Shown one piece after another: positions 35,976 through 47,342 of a stretch of DNA of 64,000 nt. A model generated the notes under the pieces. That model saw nothing but the letters and a program-made list of their open reading frames with translations, had not been told where the DNA came from and did not search any database. Position numbers and translations under genes: made by a program. Origin of the DNA: Anadara kagoshimensis (lineage: Eukaryota > Mollusca > Bivalvia > Arcoida > Arcidae); NCBI GenBank assembly GCA_021292105.1, contig CM037870.1, forward strand, positions 46,580,576-46,644,575. Reading direction: 5' to 3'. Every line of letters begins with the position of its first letter. Position 1 is the first letter of the stretch.

Positions 35976-36140
35976 ATTCTCAATTTTGATTACACCAGTG
36001 GTGATGTAGCTAGCTAACCCTTCGGGAGCACCCGGTCTCACTTTCCCGGTTGAAGTTCACTTGTTTAACATCATTTGTCAGTTTAAAAGTTTTTACTTTG
36101 CTTTGGGATTATGATTTGAACGTGGGTTTCTATGGTTTTT
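35976..36140 (+). mobile_element. 5'-truncated Naiad copy
   Basis: CTCAATTTTGATTACACCAG, GATGTAGCTAGCTAACCC, TTCGGGAGCACCCGG, CACTTTCCCGGTTGAAG and TTATGATTTGAACGTGG follow the pseudo-LTR with a deletion after TAGCTAGC. Confidence 0.7.
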
Positions 36141-37777
36141 ATTTTTATTATTCAAATTAATGAAAGAAAACTTTTTGCACAGAAATTTCAAATATATTTA
36201 TTTTCAAATGCACAAGATACTAATTTTCGCTTACCAGATGGTTAAGCTAACGACACATTGAACAACCAGACCCTATTGTCTTTTTAAAGATAGTAAAGAG
36301 TATCAGTATACCCGAAACTAGTATCTTGATATAAAACTTTATTACTATTAATTTGGATATAAGTTAAACATTTTTGTCATGTATATTCACCAATTTTTAA
36401 TCCAATAAAAAAGGCTAAACGTCGGGCAAGAAGTCGGGTAATATCGTTAAAGAAAAGAAAATCCCAATCTCATCCAACCATTAAAGGGCAATAACTCAGA
36501 TAAATACAGACAAGTGAAAGAAAAATTAAACTTGATCTACAGCTGTAGAGCTTGTAATATGCTAAAATATAACAATTATTGTGACAAACTGTGGAAGCAA
36601 TGCAGAAACAACTGTGAATAAATGCTGTGAAACAGACATGCAAAAATTTGCAATCCATAGCAGATTGACCAAAAGTCAATATTCATTTTCTAAAAATAAT
36701 GTTTCTAAGGACCGGTCCCTGGTTTTTGCGACTTATTAATCGTCCAAATTTACAAAAAATACAGATGTCAAAAGCATATAGTGATATTCAAAGTAACACC
36801 TTAAATCCTGAATATTTTGAATACTTATAGAATCTTTACAAGATTTGCGTTTCAAACATCAATAATTTTTAGAACATTTTTATTTCAATATTTCAAGAGA
36901 GCAAGAAAAATGGCTTCATTTAATATTTTAAATTGGAGATTTTATCCTGTAGATAAGGAATTCTTATCTTTCTTTATACAGAGGTGGCCAGATAAAATTT
37001 GGTTGTTCTTGTACTTTGCACAATCGATTGGCAGATAATAAACAGGATCTAGTACTAAAGTTGGTGGAAAGCAGATATATACCAGACCTATATCAAATTT
37101 TAGTGGCACATGTGATAATTATTAATTTGCAGGTTAAAAAAATAATGTATTCATAATATTTAAAAATAGATAACAATTTGTTGTTTTCTAAAAAGTTTTA
37201 AAATATATTATGGATCTATAATTTCAAAATCATATAAAATAAAAAAATATCTTAATTAAATGTAAAACAATGTAAACTTAGACCGGTATGTTTAGGGTTA
37301 ATGTATTCTGAAAGTTAATTCATTCCATCAAGTCTTGTCATTTCATAAATTGTTCTCATAATAAAGTCGTTTTTTCTTTCTCAATGACAAAATCAACCTA
37401 TGTTGATGAATATAATTCTATATTAAAATTATTTCAATCGTAAGGGAACAATGTATTATCCTCACTGGATATGAAACACTTGTTGAGATAATCTTATGAT
37501 GAAAACTTTTCCATAACTTGTAATTTAAAGTTTGTACCCAGTCTATAGTTATCCAAGTTTCAGTGATGTGAAATGACTACCAGTACAATGCTTCCCATTT
37601 TTATCAAAAGGATACTACTAACCAATAGCATACATGTGGGTATCCATTCACTTGGCAGCTTGACAGACGGGGAGCAATGTGAAAATATATATCTTGCTCA
37701 AGGGCAAAAACTATGCACCCAAACAGATTGGACATTTGTTTCACAAATCCATGGCCTTGGCAACTTGGATAGATAAC
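36141..37777. other. No recognised feature
   Basis: Open frames of about 70 codons look like chance. No repeat family or gene is recognised. Confidence 0.4.
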
Positions 37778-37965
37778 TAACCAGTAGAGTCTATGCTCAA
37801 ACCCTTGCATCATGAACCCATGACCTTAACTACTTGATAGCATGTCTTCACAGCAACTTGGGCATGTGTCTTTACATGGTAAGTAACCACTAGAGTCTTT
37901 GCTCAAACCCTTGCATCATTAACCCATGACTTTAACCACTTGATAGCATGTCTTCACATCCATAA
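37778..37965 (+). repeat. Two-copy tandem repeat, period 106 bp
   Basis: TAACCA(G/C)TAGAGTCT, GCTCAAACCCTTGCATCAT, AACCCATGAC and TTGATAGCATGTCTTCACA occur at 37,778 and again at 37,884 with few differences. The second copy is incomplete. Confidence 0.8.
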
Positions 37966-38173
37966 AAAGTAGTCTTCAAACATGTTATAGTTATCTTATG
38001 GTACACATTGGAATGTCTTATTATTTATATTTAAATGTAAAAATAACAATAAAAAGTACAAAAAATAACACAAAATTTAACAAGTAAAAGAAACAAGCAA
38101 ATGGCACAATTATATTACGATGTTACTGTGTTCATACATACATAAAAATAAATATGATGTAAATGATAATATA

Positions 38174-38293
38174 GGGTTATTGAACTGATATTGTGAAATA
38201 TTGTCCCGAGTTGACTCGACATTTGCACGAGCTTGCGAGTGCAAATGTCGAGTCAACGAGGGACAATATTTCACAATATCAGTTCAATAACCC
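38174..38293. repeat. Long near-perfect hairpin (55-bp arms, 10-nt loop)
   Basis: The arms 38,174-38,228 and 38,239-38,293 are complementary at 53 of 55 positions, counted by eye. The loop is GAGCTTGCGA. The arms include GGGTTATTGAACTGATATTG and GTTGACTCGACATTTGCAC. It may be a palindromic mobile element or part of the adjoining inverted-repeat element. Confidence 0.9.
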
Positions 38294-38296
38294 TTT

Positions 38297-38628
38297 TATT
38301 ATATAGCAAAATAAATTTTGTTTACTTCCGTCAAGTATTTCATGCAAAAAAACCATTTTGTTGTACAATAAATAAATATTACGCTAGTTCTTGTAAATGG
38401 ATATAAGAACTAGTGCAATATGACAATCAAAACAGCGATGGCGTCGACAACAATCGTATGACGTCATAAACGACAGCGTCATGTGACAAAGTGTGCAATA
38501 AGAAAAAATTGTTTCGGAAAACCTCGGACTGGAACAAAGTTAGCGTGCAAATACCGGTATATATTGCACGCTAACACCTCGGGATTTAACGTTTAATTTC
38601 TATGCGAAGCAGATATTGCTATATAATA
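38297..38628. mobile_element. MITE-like element with 13-bp terminal inverted repeats
   Basis: The ends are TATTATATAGCAA and TTGCTATATAATA. A second hairpin lies inside (GTTAGCGTGCAA at 38,539, TTGCACGCTAAC at 38,564). There is no coding capacity. It directly abuts the long hairpin, and the two may form one composite element. Confidence 0.55.
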
Positions 38629-39055
38629 ATAAAATATACAATGTATTCAAATATCACACATTTCTGACAAAATATTCAACTTCAAATCTATCATTTACAT
38701 CCCAAATGAAATCTCCTATCAACTTCAAAAATTTAATGGAAACTTCATATAATTGAAACTGAAATCAGATAAGTTACTTAAACACAAGTAAAAAGAAATA
38801 TTTGTTAAGTGATAAATCAATAAAATCTCTGGTGAATTATAAAACATTCATGGCTGATTCTGATTTTAAAAAAATATTTTCATTTCAACAATTTTTGAAA
38901 ACAAGTCTTTCTGGGGAAAAACATCAGACATTGCAGAATTTGAAATGTATTTTTTGATAAAAAAATGAATGCTTATACAATGTTTGAAACACTATATATC
39001 ATTTTAATCTACAATACAAATTTAAATATAAATTACAAAAATATCAATGTTTGTC

Positions 39056-39057
39056 AA

Positions 39058-39092
<35 letters not shown>
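39056..39092. repeat. (AAAT)n microsatellite
   Basis: Nine uninterrupted AATA units. Confidence 0.95.
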
Positions 39093-39095
<3 letters not shown>

Positions 39096-39109
39096 TGTCT
39101 CATCAAATA

Positions 39110-39650
39110 AGCAATGAAAGTGGTGACTTTCTAGCACTGTAAGTGAACCAATGCAGATCAACTGAAAGTACGTGCAAAATGTGTTTAATCTTGAGTACTA
39201 TGGGCAGAACAGTTGAGATTATTTGGTTTTCAGCACTATAGATGTAAACCTGATAGCAGAGCAGTTGACAGGCCAAGCAAAATGTGTTTGGTTTCAATCA
39301 CAATGGGGAGAGCAATTGAGAGTACATGTATTTGGTTTTGAGCACTATTGAGCACTATAGATATTATCCTAATGTCTAATCAACTGAGGGTACCAAAAAA
39401 ATGTATTGTATTTTGAGCACTTCGGATATTTACGCAATGGCAGAGCATCTGAAGTAACAAGGCTATTGTTTGGTGTTTAGAATTAAAAAAAATCAACCAA
39501 TGACAGATCGGCTAAGTGTAATGAGGTCCGAGAACTAGCTAAGGGAAATGAGGACTCAGAATTATAAAAATAGACCAATGACATATCATCTAACAGAAAT
39601 GAGGCAGTATGTTTGTGTCTGGAGATTAAAGTTTAACCAACAGTAAATAG
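39110..39650. repeat. Degenerate tandem repeat array
   Basis: Phrases such as AGCACTATAGAT, GCAGAGCA(G/T)(T/C)TGA, AAATGTGTTTG and (A/G)ACCAATGACA recur every 75-90 bp with much variation. It reads as a decayed minisatellite. Confidence 0.5.
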
Positions 39651-41728
39651 TTTAATGAGACAGTGTGATTGCATTAGACTTGACTGAAATAGACATAAGT
39701 AAAATAATAGATCAGCTAATTAAAAAATTAAAACTAAATCCCCATTTTCATATAATCATTAATACATGTATATAGTTAAATAATTTAATATCTTTAATTT
39801 CATTCAAATGACTATTCCTTTTTAGTAAGTCTTTTTAACACAAAAAGTTGATGTCTGATTTGTAAAAATTATTTATCACAGTAAAATAATAAATATATCC
39901 TGGTAATTATTATAATATAATCATGAAACAAAAATGATTAGGTATATAAACTGAATCAAATTATGATATGCCTAAAATCTGTTAAACAGTCTACCCTTTG
40001 TGTATATATATAATCTATAATTTACATTAGTACATAAATGTTGTATAAAAATATATCTACTCAGATCTAATTATGGAACCTTGGCACATGCCACTTTTAA
40101 CTGGCAAATAAATAATAACATTTTATGCAACATGAAGGAAACAATGAATAATATATAATAAGTTTAAATTTCTATATAGTATTATAGTATTTAAGTTGGT
40201 TTGTTTGGTAAAATAGGGTTTATTTTTTAAATTTTAAAAATGTGTGTATTATGAACTTTGGTTGTAAAATACCGTAGTTGCCTAATATCACACTTATCAT
40301 TTATTTTCCCTTAACACATTATCAAACCACCTATTCCCCAGACAAAATAAACAATATGCTTGCAGCTACATCCATATTTATGTTAAGGTAATGACTTAAA
40401 TCTTAGCAAGAACAAGCGTGTTGTTAACTCAAACAAGCAAGGGGAGCTAACTCATGTAAATATTGCCTTGTTTGTAAATTTTTTTCAAACAAATATCATT
40501 ATAACCACAATCTGATTTCAAACCTATTCCTCAATGCCTATTAATAAGATACTGTACATTGCTACTAGTACTTAAAGATCCTGTTTAAAACTTCACCAAT
40601 AACTCCAAACAATTTAATCCATTTAGTTTTTATAAAAGGATATTTTTGTATCATAAACACCACAAGACAAATCAATTAAATAATTTATATATGTACATAA
40701 ATGATATCTACTTTCATAACAAATCATATAAAAACTTCATTTTCAATACAGATCAATGGATTCCAAAACATCATGCATAAAATTTGTTCAGGGAATTGAC
40801 AACAATGAAGATGAAAATCAAAAAAATGTATGCTTCATAAAATTTCTATGTATTGTATTTATTATAAAATACAATGTATGATCCGTAAATTTCCTTTAGA
40901 TAAAAATTATACCCTAACTATTCATGAAGTTAAATGTTCATAAAGTTACTTGTATAGCAAATATTTATCTAGTTTCAGGGTGTATCGTGACTGATTCTTC
41001 CCACTAAATGGGATATCAGTTCATCCCAAGATTAAAATGTTGTTTCTAAAAGCATGGTAGACTGAATCAATGTGTAATTACTGGTACACTAGCCATCTGG
41101 CTGGACTAGAAAAAATGGCCTTTGCATCATGAGTCTGTGATCTTTAACTAAACTGCTCCTGTGCATAATTGAAAGACATTACATGTGCAGGTGTCCTTTT
41201 TATACAGGTTTTGCTTAACAAGTGAATATTTGCTCTGTTGTGCATGTGATACACAAGTCCAACATCAAATATAAGTTAAACAACATTTTGTTCACTATAG
41301 AAATACAACCGTTTAATATCAAATTAACTCATTGTTCTCCACAGAGTTCAATATTTGATGATTCAGCACAAAAGTGTTGTGTTTATATTTTTAAGTTGGG
41401 CATTGACAAAGGTGATAGGGGAGACTTAAATTTAATTTTTTAATCTATGCAAGAACAAATATCATGTCGATTCTAACAGGCAAGGGGAGCTAACTGTTGT
41501 CTTGTTATAAAATTGTCTCAAACAGATAAGATTTATGGGAAAAGACTACAGAAAATTCAGAATCCTAGATCTTCATTTGTGAAGGTAAATCATTTATTCC
41601 TTTTATTCCTAATAAATAGTAATATGGAAAGGAAACCAACACCCCTAAGGTACTAATTATGGCTATTATTATTCTTAGTGGATACCTATGGTATTCAGTA
41701 GAGTTCCATAAGTCAGTGTAATTAATTA
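39651..41728. other. No recognised feature
   Basis: No coding similarity or repeat family recognised. A TAAA-rich tract at 41,728-41,742 marks the start of the next element. Confidence 0.4.
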
Positions 41729-42133
41729 AATAAATAAATAAAGTATGGCTCTCAACACTTAGAATAACTGATGCTAATATGATTTATTGTCGACATGTTT
41801 CGACAGCTAGGCTGCCGTCATCAGGACTGATATAATACAATTTCAATTTCCCTGAAGTACAAAAAATGGCTACATAAATGGCTCAAAATTGGCTAAGTAT
41901 AATCACGTGATATTGATTGTTTTGATTGTGTTGTTAGTAACTGTACTGTTTGTTTACACTTGTAAGTATTATTGTAATTTAACAGTTTGTAATATTGTTC
42001 ACTTATTAAAATCATTAAAATTCAAAAGAAAATTAACCTGATTGTTTGTTGTTATTTATATTGTCCGCTGAATATTCCATAAACACTGTAAACATATACT
42101 TCCCTCGTTGTTAGCGAAGGAGGAAGTTCATCT
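41729..42133 (-). repeat. Left pseudo-LTR-like arm (inverted)
   Basis: Reverse complement of 42,621-43,021. It runs from AAGTATGGCTCTCAACACTT to AGGAGGAAGTTCATCT. Confidence 0.85.
41787..41848 (-). ncRNA. Hammerhead ribozyme motif, left arm
   Basis: On the minus strand the core CUGAUGA (41,818-41,824) is followed by stem II (GGCAG pairing with CUGUC), GAAAC (41,797-41,801), a minimal stem III and the cleavage triplet GUC before GAC. Stem I can begin with GUC/GAC pairing. Very short stem III is typical of Penelope-associated hammerheads. All core residues I can place are present, though the 10.1-11.1 pair is C/C rather than G-C. Self-cleavage is predicted, not shown. Confidence 0.62.
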
Positions 42134-42155
42134 CCACACTCCAGCAAGGATCTGA

Positions 42156-42246
42156 ATTCCTTCATTAATGGTCTAAATAACTTTCATCACACCATAAAAT
42201 TCACACATGAAATTAGTCAGCAAGAAATCCATGTTCTGGACTGCAC
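42156..42246 (+). pseudogene. Penelope-type reverse transcriptase fragment
   Basis: The plus strand reads FINGLNNFHHTIKFTHEISQ, then QEIHVLDCTV. This resembles the stretch after motif C of classical Penelope RTs, which ends in a LD(T/V)TV-like motif. Similarity stops abruptly after this, pointing to an internal deletion. Confidence 0.65.
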
Positions 42247-42344
42247 AGTAAAAAAAGACCAAGAAAGTTACGCCAAAAATTCCAGTCAACCCAAAATTCC
42301 GGATAGTAGCAGCAAAAAGGGAAATCACCACCGCCACGCCAATC

Positions 42345-42701
42345 ATGAAACTTACACCAGGAAAGAACGGAACTACAGCCATACCAATAAAAAATCGAGA
42401 AGAATTTGAAATACCTCCACATTTAATCGATGATCCAACGTCTATAAACTACAAAACCTTAGGATATCAATCTAATTCTAACACATCCTTGAATAATAAA
42501 TTTAATGAAATCATAAAGGAATTAAATTTAGACTATAAAGATGTCAACCAAGAAATTGAATCCTACAGTACAGTTAAATCTACGATGCTCCTATCAACGG
42601 AAGAAAATACAGTATGCTTAGATGAACTTCCTCCTTCGCTAACAACGAGGGAAGTATATGTTTACAGTGTTTATGGAATATTCAGCGGACAATATAAATA
42701 A
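42345..42701 (+). CDS. Open frame of 118 codons inside the Penelope derivative, unrecognised
   Basis: It crosses from the centre into the right arm. It is polar, with no membrane segment or recognised domain, and ends CLDELPPSLTTREVYVYSVY then GIFSGQYK. It may be a remnant of the element's N-terminal coding region fused to the terminal repeat. I do not know its function and do not regard expression as likely. Confidence 0.35.
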   Translation: MKLTPGKNGTTAIPIKNREEFEIPPHLIDDPTSINYKTLGYQSNSNTSLNNKFNEIIKELNLDYKDVNQEIESYSTVKSTMLLSTEENTVCLDELPPSLTTREVYVYSVYGIFSGQYK

Positions 42702-43021
42702 CAACAAACAATCAGGTTAATTTTCTTTTGAATTTTAATGATTTTAATAAGTGAACAATATTACAAACTGTTAAATTACAATAATACTTACAAGTGTAAA
42801 CAAACAGTACAGTTACTAACAACACAATCAAAACAATAATCACGTGATTATACTTAGCCAATTTTGAGCCATTTATGTAGCCATTTTTTGTACTTCAGGG
42901 AAATTGAAATTGTATTATATCAGTCCTAATGACGGCAGCCTAGCTGTCGAAACATGTCGACAATAAATCATATTAGCATCAGTTATTCTAAGTGTTGAGA
43001 GCCATACTTTATTTATTTATT
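42621..43021 (+). repeat. Right pseudo-LTR-like arm
   Basis: Partner of the left arm. It begins AGATGAACTTCCTCCTTCGC and ends GAGCCATACTTTATTTATTT. Confidence 0.85.
42902..42965 (+). ncRNA. Hammerhead ribozyme motif, right arm, core mutated
   Basis: Same architecture as the left-arm motif, with GAAAC at 42,949-42,953 and AUGUC|GAC. The core reads CUAAUGA instead of CUGAUGA (42,926-42,932), changing an invariant G. I therefore expect little or no cleavage from this copy. Confidence 0.6.
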
Positions 43022-43139
43022 CCTAATGTGTAAAAAAATTACAATTGAACCTGCCCTAAAGGCTACCTCTATATAATGGCCAGTAAACTTTTATCCCAAC
43101 TGCTCTTTATCCGTGTTATTTGAAGTTGGCCACTTGCCC

Positions 43140-43250
43140 ATAAAGACCACTTTTACAGGCTACCTTGGTTGACCTTTATAGACATGTTTGACCTTGGGTG
43201 ACCTTTATAGACAGTTTGTTCTTGAGTGACCTTTATAGACAGGTTTAGCT
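43140..43250. repeat. Short degenerate tandem repeat (28-30 bp)
   Basis: GACCTTTATAGACA occurs at about 43,170, 43,200 and 43,228, each followed by a (G)TTTG-like tail. A related phrase precedes it (CATAAAGACCACTTTTACAG). The theme resembles the 40-bp repeat at 50.9 kb. Confidence 0.65.
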
Positions 43251-43777
43251 GTAATGCCCTTGATTAACCTCTATAATGCCTTCCTTATAGCAGAGTTGTT
43301 TCATAATTAATACATGTACTCCGTTGATCATTGTTGAGGTTTTCAGATAAAACAATTATTGTGAACCCAAATGTACCTATAATACCTAATTAATGTTGAC
43401 ACCTCAAAATGCTCCTAGTTAAAAGTGAAGTTAAAACTGATGGTTTAATCAATTTTAAGTTACTCTATCATAAGAGCAAAATCATAAAAACCCCAATGAA
43501 ATATTGCCTTATAAATTGATTGTGACACAATTCTAACTTTTATTAAATAATCTTTCGCTGGTAAAAATAGCTGATCAAAATTATGTAACATTTCACTCTG
43601 ATATATTAACTGGTAAAATGTGGTGAAACATGAAAGTTCTGAAGAGAACAATGGTTACAATTTGATATTAAATAGTAAACCATGAATACATTTATCATCA
43701 TGACTAAATATACACTGGTAATACTAATAGTAAAAAGAAACGCAAATCAAAGAAAAAATATAACACTAACACACATA

Positions 43778-46709
43778 CTATCTTTGTTCTAAATATAGTA
43801 CTGTTCTTTCCGCCAAACCAGAATCTCCTATTAAAATTGTCATATCTGAAAACACTAGACGAGGAGCATTACAGGCAAGATTATAGCTACTTAAATCCTG
43901 CATACCCATATTTTCTGCAAACTGAAGCACCAGATCTAACTGTTCTGAAAGTCTGAAATGTCTTTCATGACGCTGACCATTGAGTAATCGAACAGCTAAA
44001 TGAATTCTTGCTTCGTCTTCTGATGGTTCTTCTGGTAGGAAATGAGGTTTGAAAGTCGTCTCTGGTTTAAAAATGCCCAACTCCTCCTTCTCAATCTCAT
44101 TATGAGTGCCAAAATGTTTGACAGATGCGTCATTTTCAAAATGTTGCCCTGAGTAACCATCTGAACATTCACTTTCCCTTCTATATCTAGGTCTTGTACT
44201 AATGTTTGTTCCTTCTTCTGGAATCTCAGTTTCAAGATTTTCAAAATTAAAAATTCTTGCATGTGAACTACTTTCATTGTCATCATCCAACTTAAGAACA
44301 TGAGTTTGTGGTGACAGTGACTGATCAATGTATTCGTCAGTCTTTGATGGGTCAATTGTCGTCCCTATAGCAGGAAGTGGTTTATAGCGAGACAGCGATG
44401 ACTGTGGTCGTAAAACAGGAGTATTAATTGGATCATCTGTGAAGTACAAATGAAAATCAAACTTTAACATATATAAAACATCAAAAAGTTTTGGTGTTCT
44501 TCATTTCCCTGAATTAGTATTTCATCTCTGCTAATAAAAATACATGTATATCATCTTTGCGAATAAAATTATTCATGTTGGTATTTTATTAATTTGTTAC
44601 ATTGAAACCAACCAAAGTCAAGTACAATAACACTAAAACTCATCACAAAAATAATAAAATGTTAAATTAAAAAGTTCACAAAGTTACAAATATGTTCTAG
44701 CAGAATACTTTAATGTATTGTGGAGATAAAGTATGAAATGAATTTTGGAATTCAAAAGCTATACATGTGATGCAGTAAATTTGAAGTGAATTTGTTGGTT
44801 AAGGACTAGCCCCAGTTTCACAATCATTTCTTAACTATAAGATTTCCCTTAACTTAAATTGAGGAAATTTATAATCGGAATATGTTTTTGTTAATTTTCA
44901 AGATATTCATGAATTTAAGGCGTCATTTTGAAGATCATACTAAGCTTAATACACCTATGTTATAATTTTATTAAAAAATAATATTTGAAGTGCAATAAAA
45001 TATTGTCAACATTTGCCAGATTTAAGTTAAAAAAAACTTAGTTAAGGAATGATTGTGAAACTGGAGCCTCTTGCTTCCAATACATCATGGTCTCTATGAA
45101 CCTACAACTACAAGGACATGGTGCTCTTTTGGGGCATCTATGAGGCTACAGATACATGGTCTTTATGGTGCCACAGCTATATGTATGAACAGGGTGGTCC
45201 ATAGCTACCTTTATGATGCTATAACTACATGGACAGACAATGATGACCTCTATGATGTTGCCTTTTTAGTGCTACAGCTATTTTTTAAACACCAATTATT
45301 TTCACTTCATAGCACTATCTATATGTTGGTGTTTCACAATACATGTATCCATATCAAACTAAGTGTAGAATTGAAACTGACACCAACCTCTTAAATTACA
45401 TATAGATGCCCTTAATACTTTTGCTTTTTTATGTTTGATATAAATACCTGCAGGTTGTCCTTCTATTTGTAGTTCTGGATTTTTCATTACTGTACGTCTT
45501 GCACTCCTTGGTCGTTTTCTGCTGGACTTTGGTCTGTGTGTCACTTGTGGTGCATTTTCTGGTGAATGCTGGAATTCTCGATAATGTTTAGCTTCTGATT
45601 TTGGTGACATTTGTCGGTCATACATAGGATAACCAGAAGATGGCCTCTCAAAAGGTACTGTCAAACTATCACGTTTGTGAGCCATCTGTTCTCTGGAAGG
45701 AGACATCCCCAAATGATTGTTTCCTCCTTCAGACTGGGGACTATATTTTGAATGCCTATATCCAGTTGGTGGAAGTCCTTCCTCTTGTGATTCATGTGAA
45801 TATCGTCTGTCATAGTGATGGCGACTTCCTGATCTATAATTTGTTTCTGGGTGCATCATCGGGGAGGATGGAGACATGTCACCAGAATGTTCTCTTGACG
45901 AGGGGTGATTTATGAACAGAGTTTCATTCCTTGGACTGTAGTGAGATAAGTCATGGTTTTCATAAGGTTGTGAAGTGGGATATTGGGTCCCGGTTGGATG
46001 CGGGTCTGTTGTGTATGGAGGTGATCCATAAAAGCCTTGTGGTGAGGGGCTATCAGGTACTTGTCTTGAAAATTCATCATAATCATGTCTGAAAAATAAA
46101 ACAAAAATTTCTCTGTTTTGTCTCCACTAGAACAGTTAGACAAAAATACTAAAATATTAAAATTCAAACTTGACCTGTCATTTATCAATCAATATCAGTA
46201 TTTCAAAACTGCTAATATTGTATTACGAGAAACAAAACCCTTTTTTTTAAAGTATAGATGTATATGGACAATGAATGGACAAGTCCAAATGGCAATGACC
46301 AAAGTGAAAACATAATGTGCAAAAAGCAACACATTTACCATTCCCACAATAGAAAATTATCAACTTTTAAGCAGTCAGTTAGATAACATTTGCTACAATA
46401 CACATTTAGGGAACTCTACATTTTCTCTACATTACTAAGAACATCAAGAATGTTTCCACCTGCTATCATGAACAACATGACACTAACAAACCTAAATTAA
46501 TGTTGCTGATGTAGGATTATTTAAAAATACCTTTCATATGTTTCTGGAGTAAACCCACGCCTTGATGCAGGTCTACCATTATCCCCCTCTAAATCATCAG
46601 TTTTATCATGTACAGGTCTTCTACCAAGTCTAGATGTTGGTCGATTTCTCCTCCCTTTGCTGGTTTTAGGTCTTTCTAATTCTACATCTATCATTCCAGA
46701 AGATTGCAT
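43778..46709 (-). CDS. UBXN10: UBX domain-containing protein 10-like, three coding exons
   Basis: Exons in coding order: 46,709-46,531, 46,088-45,448 and 44,436-43,778, giving 492 residues. All junctions have GT/AG and keep the frame. The N-terminus has ERPKTSKGRRNRPTSR, which resembles the conserved RPKSAKGR region of vertebrate UBXN10. Residues 61-415 are low-complexity, rich in Ser, Pro, His and Tyr. Residues 416-492 form a C-terminal UBX domain (LAVRLLNGQRHERHF; APRLVFSD in the position of the FPR loop). In vertebrates UBXN10 binds p97/VCP and works in ciliogenesis; I infer the same role here. The protein is much longer than the roughly 280-residue human one, mainly in the middle. The ATG lies one base after a possible splice acceptor (TTTAACAG), implying an upstream non-coding exon. 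A possible poly(A) signal is at 43,539-43,544. Confidence 0.82.
44819..45068. mobile_element. MITE-like element, about 30-bp terminal inverted repeats, in UBXN10 intron 2
   Basis: The left end CCCCAGTTTCACAATCATTT and right end AATGATTGTGAAACTGGAG are inverted copies that extend through TCTTAACTA/TTAGTTAAG. It is 250 bp and non-coding, with a second diverged copy at 11,530-11,789. Confidence 0.8.
45085..45285. repeat. Degenerate tandem repeat in UBXN10 intron 2
   Basis: Variants of CTCTATGAxxCTACAACTAC with ACATGG recur about every 35-40 bp. Confidence 0.5.
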
Positions 46710-46975
46710 TCTGTTAAACAGATACATACTAAATTTTACTATTACTCTATTGTAACCACCACCCCTTCCATAAAAGGATCAACATAATGGAGTTTCATTG
46801 AAATAGAAAACTGAAAAACCTCAACTAAACTTTAGTCATATTGGAAAAATCACTTTGTGCATCTTCAATTTTCATATGTAATATCTCTGTATGGGGCTGA
46901 CCTATTTGCGGTATTGTTGTGTTGTATAAAGTTGATATATAAGAGTGATTTACTCCCAGACTTCCTGATCTGGAT

Positions 46976-47045
46976 CTGTTAGCCTTATGGTAGAATGCTT
47001 GCTTTTCATCCAGGAGGCCAGGTTCAATTCTCATACATGGCACTT
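46976..47045 (+). repeat. tRNA-derived SINE head
   Basis: TTAGCCTTATGGTAGAATGC (A-box-like) and GGTTCAATTCT (B-box-like) lie at tRNA spacing. No cloverleaf acceptor stem forms, so this is a repeat rather than a tRNA gene. Confidence 0.55.
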
Positions 47046-47342
47046 GGTGAGAAATTGTGGACTTTATCAGATGTTTCCTCTCTCCAACCCACCCCCACAG
47101 TGTATAATAAAGTTTGACATTGTTTACTTACCAGAGTCTGGTCATAACTTAAAATTGCTCTGCACATCTGTGGTTGCCATAAAATTATTTTTTTTAAAAT
47201 GTTGCAACTAAAGGGATTTTACAAAAATGTCCATTTTTACACAGGAAGTGATGTTCTTGATAACACATTTAATGTTACATGGGCAAAAGGACATGCCATT
47301 AATTGCCTGATTTTTCAACATGTGGTGAACGGGGCTCGATAA

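Larger units (their letters stand above)
41729..43021. mobile_element. Penelope-like derivative with head-to-head hammerhead-bearing terminal repeats
   Basis: Two arms of about 400 bp (41,729-42,133 and 42,621-43,021) are reverse complements of each other with few differences, flanking a 487-bp centre. Each arm carries a hammerhead-like motif. The outer ends are AAATAAAT-rich, fitting insertion into a microsatellite. The plus strand of the centre encodes a Penelope RT fragment. Inverted pseudo-LTR arrangements are known in Penelope elements. This copy lacks most of the RT and any GIY-YIG domain. Confidence 0.8.

Noticed and set aside
42173-42382. Hydrophobic minus-strand open frame of 69 codons, looking like a membrane protein
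   Set aside because: It is the complement of Penelope-derived sequence with RT similarity on the plus strand; hydrophobicity is a strand artefact.
45085-45394. Plus-strand open frame over the UBXN10 intron 2 repeat
   Set aside because: It follows a degenerate tandem repeat and is antisense to a well-supported gene.
46118-46315. Plus-strand open frame in UBXN10 intron 1
   Set aside because: Low-complexity antisense intron sequence with no domain.
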